This document shows positions 6,330-9,733 of a DNA stretch of 9,733 nucleotides, piece after piece. Below the pieces are notes generated by a model. The model ran no database searches. It worked only from the letters and a program-made list of their open reading frames with translations, and was not told where the DNA came from. The position numbers and the translations under genes are program-made. This stretch comes from an uncultured bacterium (GTDB lineage: Bacteria; Verrucomicrobiota; Kiritimatiellia; RFP12; UBA1067): contig CAMIVJ010000081.1 in the NCBI GenBank assembly GCA_946401765.1, positions 1 to 9,733 on the forward strand, read 5' to 3'. Numbering within the stretch: position 1 is the first letter of the stretch; each line of letters begins with the position of its first letter.

Positions 6330-7585
6330 AGCCTGATGTCCTCTAGCCTCTTGCCCTTGGTCTCCGGCACCACGAACAGCGCCCAGAAGAGATGGAACAC
6401 CATCATCACCAGGAAGAACGCGAAGATGGCCCAGGTTGGCACGAGCGCGGTGGACGGGTCGTCCGCGCGACCTGCGAAGAGCGGGAAGCAGTAGGAGACG
6501 AGCGCCGCAAAGAACCAGTGCGTGAAACCGCCCAGTGCCTGGCCCTGCGCACGGAACTTCTGCGGGAACACCTCGGCTATGAGCACCCAGATGACGGTTC
6601 CCTGCCCCACTGCGTGGGCCGCCATGAAGAGAAAGATCGACAGTACCGCCAATTTGCCCGCTCCCGTCGCGAAGCAGACGCTTGCGAGCGAGAGAGAGAC
6701 CACGTAACCTACGCCGCCGAGCACGAGTAGCGTCTTGCGTCCGAGACGGTCGATCAGCCACACGCCCGTGAATGTCGAGGCGAAGTTGAGCGCGCCGAGG
6801 CCGAACGTCGCAAGGAAGGCGGAGTCGCGGCCGAATCCCGCCAGCTCGAAGATGCGCGGCGCAAAATAGTTGATCGCGTTGCAGCCCGAGAGCTGGTTGA
6901 AGAAGGCGACGAGGAACGCGAGCATGATGGGCCGCATGTTCTTGCGCGAGAAGAAGCGTTCGCTTGCTCCCGCCGCCTCGACGGTTTTCTGGGCGCCATC
7001 CTTCATCATCGCAAGCCAGCGCGGCGACTCGACGAGGAAGATGCAGAGCACTGTGAAGAGAAGCGCCGGAAACGCCTCGACGCCGAGCATCCAACGCCAT
7101 GCGTTCGCACCAACGTCCTTGAGCGCGAGATTGGACGCAAGCGACACGAGCACGCCAAAGACGATGTTGAACTGGAAGAGCGCCGTCATCTTTCCGCGCG
7201 ACTGTGCCGGCGCGATTTCCGCTATGTAAACAGGCGCGGCGATAGTTGAGACGCCTACGCCGAGACCGCCGATGAAACGCGCCGCGATCATCGACCAGGG
7301 ATCGCCGGCCAAGGCGCTCCAGACGGCGGAGACGAAGAAGAGCAGCCCTACGGAGAAGAGCGTACGCTTGCGCCCAAGACGGTCGCTCACCGCGCCGCCG
7401 AAGATCGACCCCAGCACTGTGCCCCAGAGGGCGGACGACACAACCCACCCGTGCATAGACCCGCTGAGATTCCAAAGTTTCTGAATGTCCTGTTCCGCTC
7501 CGCAGATGACGATCGTGTCGAAGCCGAACAGAAAACCGCCCAGCGCCGCAGTGATCGCAAGGAACCAAAGTCTTGCCTTGTTCAT
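6326..7585 (-). CDS. MFS sugar porter (XylE/GLUT-like sugar:H+ symporter)
   Basis: This 419-residue inner-membrane protein has about 12 hydrophobic segments and the signatures of the sugar porter family. These are GFLFGFDTIVICGA in TM1 (17-30), DRLGRKR in the TM2-3 loop (68-74), ESPRWL after TM6 (186-191), QLSGCNAINYFAP in TM7 (231-243), a second DRLGRK (279-284), VLIAEVFP (334-341) and the closing PETKGK (407-412). The TM7 motif carries the sugar-contacting Gln and Asn known from XylE and GLUT proteins. It is shorter than typical members (450-500 residues), mainly because the central cytoplasmic loop after ESPRWL is only about 25 residues. The start ATG has AAAGGA 8 nt upstream, 33 bp after the GH172 stop. 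Its stop overlaps the kinase start, so import and phosphorylation are translationally coupled. The substrate is likely a monosaccharide such as fructose (inference from neighbours). Confidence 0.92.
   Translation of the reverse strand: MNKARLWFLAITAALGGFLFGFDTIVICGAEQDIQKLWNLSGSMHGWVVSSALWGTVLGSIFGGAVSDRLGRKRTLFSVGLLFFVSAVWSALAGDPWSMIAARFIGGLGVGVSTIAAPVYIAEIAPAQSRGKMTALFQFNIVFGVLVSLASNLALKDVGANAWRWMLGVEAFPALLFTVLCIFLVESPRWLAMMKDGAQKTVEAAGASERFFSRKNMRPIMLAFLVAFFNQLSGCNAINYFAPRIFELAGFGRDSAFLATFGLGALNFASTFTGVWLIDRLGRKTLLVLGGVGYVVSLSLASVCFATGAGKLAVLSIFLFMAAHAVGQGTVIWVLIAEVFPQKFRAQGQALGGFTHWFFAALVSYCFPLFAGRADDPSTALVPTWAIFAFFLVMMVFHLFWALFVVPETKGKRLEDIRL
6339..6344 (-). promoter_or_regulatory. Ribosome binding site of the kinase, inside the transporter gene
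   Basis: The minus strand reads AGAGGA near the end of the transporter coding region, 9 nt before the first kinase ATG (6329) and 12 nt before the second (6326). It favours the first ATG. Confidence 0.55.
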
Positions 7586-7593
7586 CGCTCGTT

Positions 7594-7599
7594 TCCTTT
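7594..7599 (-). promoter_or_regulatory. Ribosome binding site of the MFS transporter
   Basis: The minus strand reads AAAGGA, 8 nt before the ATG at 7585. The 33-bp gap to the preceding gene holds nothing else that can be recognised, so no internal promoter or terminator is expected there. Confidence 0.6.
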
Positions 7600-7618
7600 C
7601 AACTTTCAGATTCCGCGG

Positions 7619-9733
7619 CTACTTCGCGCGAGGCTTGTCGTCGAAGTAGATCATGTCCACGTTGATGTGCCCGAAGTGCCCCTTGCGCCTGTCGACGACG
7701 ACGATCTCGGCCTTGCGCCCCTTGAGGTCCTTGACGTTCCATGACGTCCAGTCGAGATGTTCGTGGTTTGTGCCCTGTGCCGTGCGCTCGACTTTGCCGT
7801 CGACCACCAGGTTGACGCAAGTCTCGCCCTTGTAGTTGCCGCCGCCGACGAGAAAGTTGATGAAGTCCTTCTCTATCGTGAAGGCGGGCGAAGTGAGAGT
7901 GCCTGTCGTGTCGTCGGGATTCTCAATCGGCAAGTCTCCCCTGAAGTATGTGTTCACTAGGCCGCGCGCGTTATAGCCATCAACAGGGTTCTGCTTTGGA
8001 AGCGTGCCTCGGGCCGGACCGTCGCCGAAGCAATCGCCCGTCGCGCGCCACGTGCCGTAGGTGCGGCCTTCGAAGTCGGCGAAGAGAACGGCGCCCTTCG
8101 GCAGCGGGAATTCCCTGAACAGGTGCGTATCCACGCGGGCGGGCCGCTTCGCCGCCTCCACGTCGAGGCCGTGGTTGCTCGTACCACCGGGCCTCAGGTA
8201 GTAGCACGCGAGCGGCGCGAAGTCGATCTTCACGTCTTTCCAGTGCCACATCTCCATCAGGAACCTGCAGGAGGTCGTGAACGGAATCGCGTCGAGCGCG
8301 CGGTTGCGGATGTTCACCACCGTGCGGCGGCAGGTGTCGGCGCGCAGCGCGCGCCCGGTGGTGATGCCGACGGGCTGGGAGAGAAATGGATGCGAGAAGA
8401 TGTTGGCACTGCCCCAGGCGTAGCCGAAATGGTCCTCCGAGCCCGTGCCGACGTACGATGGCGTCTTCTCGCCGTCCACGAACACCTTCTCGTCGCCTTC
8501 GCCCCACCAGTCGGTGATCTCCTGCCAGAGGCTCATCGTCGTGCCCACGAAGAGGCCCCTGCCCTTCAGCTCGGCATAGTCGAAATCCCACGGCTCGTGC
8601 TTGTCCGCCGTGCGGGACCGGACATCGGCGTAGGCGTGCCAGCACGCGCCGAAATGCATCGAGCGCGCAGCGTCCCATGCGTACGGACCGACCTCCGCCA
8701 CCGCATTTGCCAGGCGCACCTCGCGCGGACCGTAGTTGTATATCGTAATCGTGCACGTCTTCTCGAACGGCATCGACCATCGGCTCTCGAACTGGTCGGC
8801 GCCCGGGCAGGACGTGAACCAGCCGGTGAAGGCCTCGTAGACGGGCCCGCACCCGAAGAACTCGCCCGCCGGTACCCAGAGCGTACGCTCCCCGTCGAAG
8901 GAGAGCTCCAGCACGGTGGAGCGCAGATAGTTCGCGTCGTCGCCCGTCAGGGTGAATGCGAGGCGGCGGATGGCGCCGCCCGCCCTGCGCGTGACTACGC
9001 GACTGCACGCCCCTCCGGGAGTGATCGCCCCGTCGAGATCTACAACGGAGTCGATCGGCTTGCCGTCGCCGTTCGCGCGGCGCGCGAGCGCGCGGTTCGC
9101 GGCGTCGATCGCGGGGCGGGCGCGGTCCAGCACGGCGAGCGAAAGCGACTCCACCTCCGTACCGGGAGCATAGGCGCGGGTCTCGACGTTGTAGTAGAAC
9201 GCGCCACCTGTGCCGGGCTTGCGCAAGTAGGCGACCTTGCAGCTCTTCGCATAGGGAATCGGCAGATAGAGATTGTGCCCTCGCTGGAAGAGCGGCGTCC
9301 TCTTCGACACGGAATCGGAGAGCGGAGCGCCGGAGAGCACGCCCCCGCTCACGAGCGCCACGCAGTTCGTCTCGAGGAGGCATCGTCCGTCGATGTATAG
9401 GCGCAGATCGCCTTCGTGCGAACCGCCCGAGCAGGTGATCCAGAAGCGCGTGATCGCGCCTGGCCCCTTCGCGTCGAGCATCACCTCCTCCGTACGGCCA
9501 CCGACTTTTTCGGTGCGCAGGAACTTGTTGTTGTCGTCGTTCGCAAACCATCCCGATTTGTCGGCCGTCGTCGTTTGGCGGTCGTAGCTCGACCAGAGAC
9601 GTGCCGTGAATGCGGGGTCGGGAAAGTAGGTGTTTGCGTCGGGATCGATCATCTCCGCCAGCAGCGACTCCAGCGTTATCGGCTGCGCAAAGGCGCCTGC
9701 CTCGCAAAGAAAGAAGACTAAGATTGCAAGCTT
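7619..9733 (-). CDS. Secreted GH172 (DUF2961) enzyme with C-terminal levanase-type beta-sandwich, 5' end cut by window edge
   Basis: The first ATG in the frame (9652) is not the true start. The frame is open to the edge and encodes a hydrophobic stretch KLAILVFFL...GAFA, then QPITLESLLAEM, a typical signal peptide plus the normal DUF2961 opening, so the start codon lies just outside the window. Counting from the 9652 Met, landmarks are FPDPAFTARLWSSYDR (10-25), GWFANDDNNKFLR (34-46), GPGAITRFW (63-71), WGEGDEKVFVDGE (383-395) and GTGSEDHFGYAWG (402-414). E385 (codon 8500-8498) and E406 (codon 8437-8435) are 21 residues apart, which from memory equals the catalytic Glu270/Glu291 pair of the founding GH172 enzyme, Bifidobacterium dentium difructose dianhydride I synthase/hydrolase. 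Residues 520-673 (LFADFEGRTYGTW, TGTLTSPAFTIE, GHINVDMIYF) match a beta-sandwich common in GH32 levanases. Other GH172 members act on alpha-D-arabinofuranosides, so alpha-D-fructofuranose is likely but not certain. Confidence 0.88.
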   Translation of the reverse strand, partial: KLAILVFFLCEAGAFAQPITLESLLAEMIDPDANTYFPDPAFTARLWSSYDRQTTTADKSGWFANDDNNKFLRTEKVGGRTEEVMLDAKGPGAITRFWITCSGGSHEGDLRLYIDGRCLLETNCVALVSGGVLSGAPLSDSVSKRTPLFQRGHNLYLPIPYAKSCKVAYLRKPGTGGAFYYNVETRAYAPGTEVESLSLAVLDRARPAIDAANRALARRANGDGKPIDSVVDLDGAITPGGACSRVVTRRAGGAIRRLAFTLTGDDANYLRSTVLELSFDGERTLWVPAGEFFGCGPVYEAFTGWFTSCPGADQFESRWSMPFEKTCTITIYNYGPREVRLANAVAEVGPYAWDAARSMHFGACWHAYADVRSRTADKHEPWDFDYAELKGRGLFVGTTMSLWQEITDWWGEGDEKVFVDGEKTPSYVGTGSEDHFGYAWGSANIFSHPFLSQPVGITTGRALRADTCRRTVVNIRNRALDAIPFTTSCRFLMEMWHWKDVKIDFAPLACYYLRPGGTSNHGLDVEAAKRPARVDTHLFREFPLPKGAVLFADFEGRTYGTWRATGDCFGDGPARGTLPKQNPVDGYNARGLVNTYFRGDLPIENPDDTTGTLTSPAFTIEKDFINFLVGGGNYKGETCVNLVVDGKVERTAQGTNHEHLDWTSWNVKDLKGRKAEIVVVDRRKGHFGHINVDMIYFDDKPRAK

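Noticed and set aside
5346..7568. A 740-residue minus-strand frame running from inside the transporter gene through the kinase
   Set aside because: Its first 413 residues are Arg-, Ala- and Gly-rich with no family signature and lie over the transporter in another frame. Only the part from the 6329 ATG onward is the kinase. It is an accident of GC-rich sequence, not a fusion protein.
8123..9400. Plus-strand open frame of 425 codons antisense to the GH172 gene
   Set aside because: Composition is that of a GC-rich shadow frame (Arg, Ala, Val, His repeats), with no recognisable domain and no ribosome binding site. The opposite strand encodes a clear, conserved enzyme.
9728..9733. HindIII site (AAGCTT) exactly at the right edge, suggesting a clone boundary
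   Set aside because: Two further HindIII sites occur at 1445-1450 and 1736-1741 and the left edge has none, so this may be chance; the sequence alone cannot show a cloning origin.

Overview
The window is a single-direction gene cluster, with every supported gene on the minus strand (transcription runs from high to low coordinates). It is GC-rich, tightly packed and devoted to secreted carbohydrate breakdown and sugar uptake. Fructose-based glycans are the likeliest substrate. No tRNA, rRNA, CRISPR array, transposase or regulator gene is visible. The mix of Sec signal peptides, LamG, GH172 and rhamnogalacturonan-lyase-type domains, a proton-coupled type sugar porter and no SusC/SusD pair suggests a PVC-group bacterium (Verrucomicrobiota/Kiritimatiellota/Lentisphaerota-like, perhaps gut-derived). 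That taxonomic reading is inference with low to moderate confidence.

In order of transcription: (1) a DUF2961/GH172 enzyme, cut at its 5' end by the window edge, with a C-terminal beta-sandwich of the kind usually attached to levanases (9733-7619); (2) a 12-TM sugar-porter-family MFS transporter (7585-6326); (3) a compact FGGY sugar kinase resembling sedoheptulokinases (6329-5346), overlapping the transporter by 4 nt; (4) a 23-codon signal-peptide-only minicistron (5349-5278) made by an 83-bp perfect tandem duplication; (5) a secreted LamG-GH32 fructan hydrolase with all three catalytic motifs intact (5265-2917); (6) a secreted GH32-like propeller protein with altered catalytic motifs (2878-1007); (7) after a 102-bp AT-richer gap with a plausible promoter, the N-terminal 301 residues of a secreted protein that starts with a rhamnogalacturonan-lyase domain-III-like module (904-1).

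Working model: the secreted GH172 and GH32 enzymes attack alpha- and beta-linked fructofuranosides respectively (GH172 founding activity: difructose dianhydride I / alpha-D-fructofuranoside chemistry). The released ketose enters through the MFS porter and is phosphorylated by the FGGY kinase. The best candidates for new biology are the pairing of GH172 with GH32, the GH32-like protein with replaced catalytic motifs, the unusually short FGGY kinase, and the duplicated start region between the kinase and the GH32 gene.
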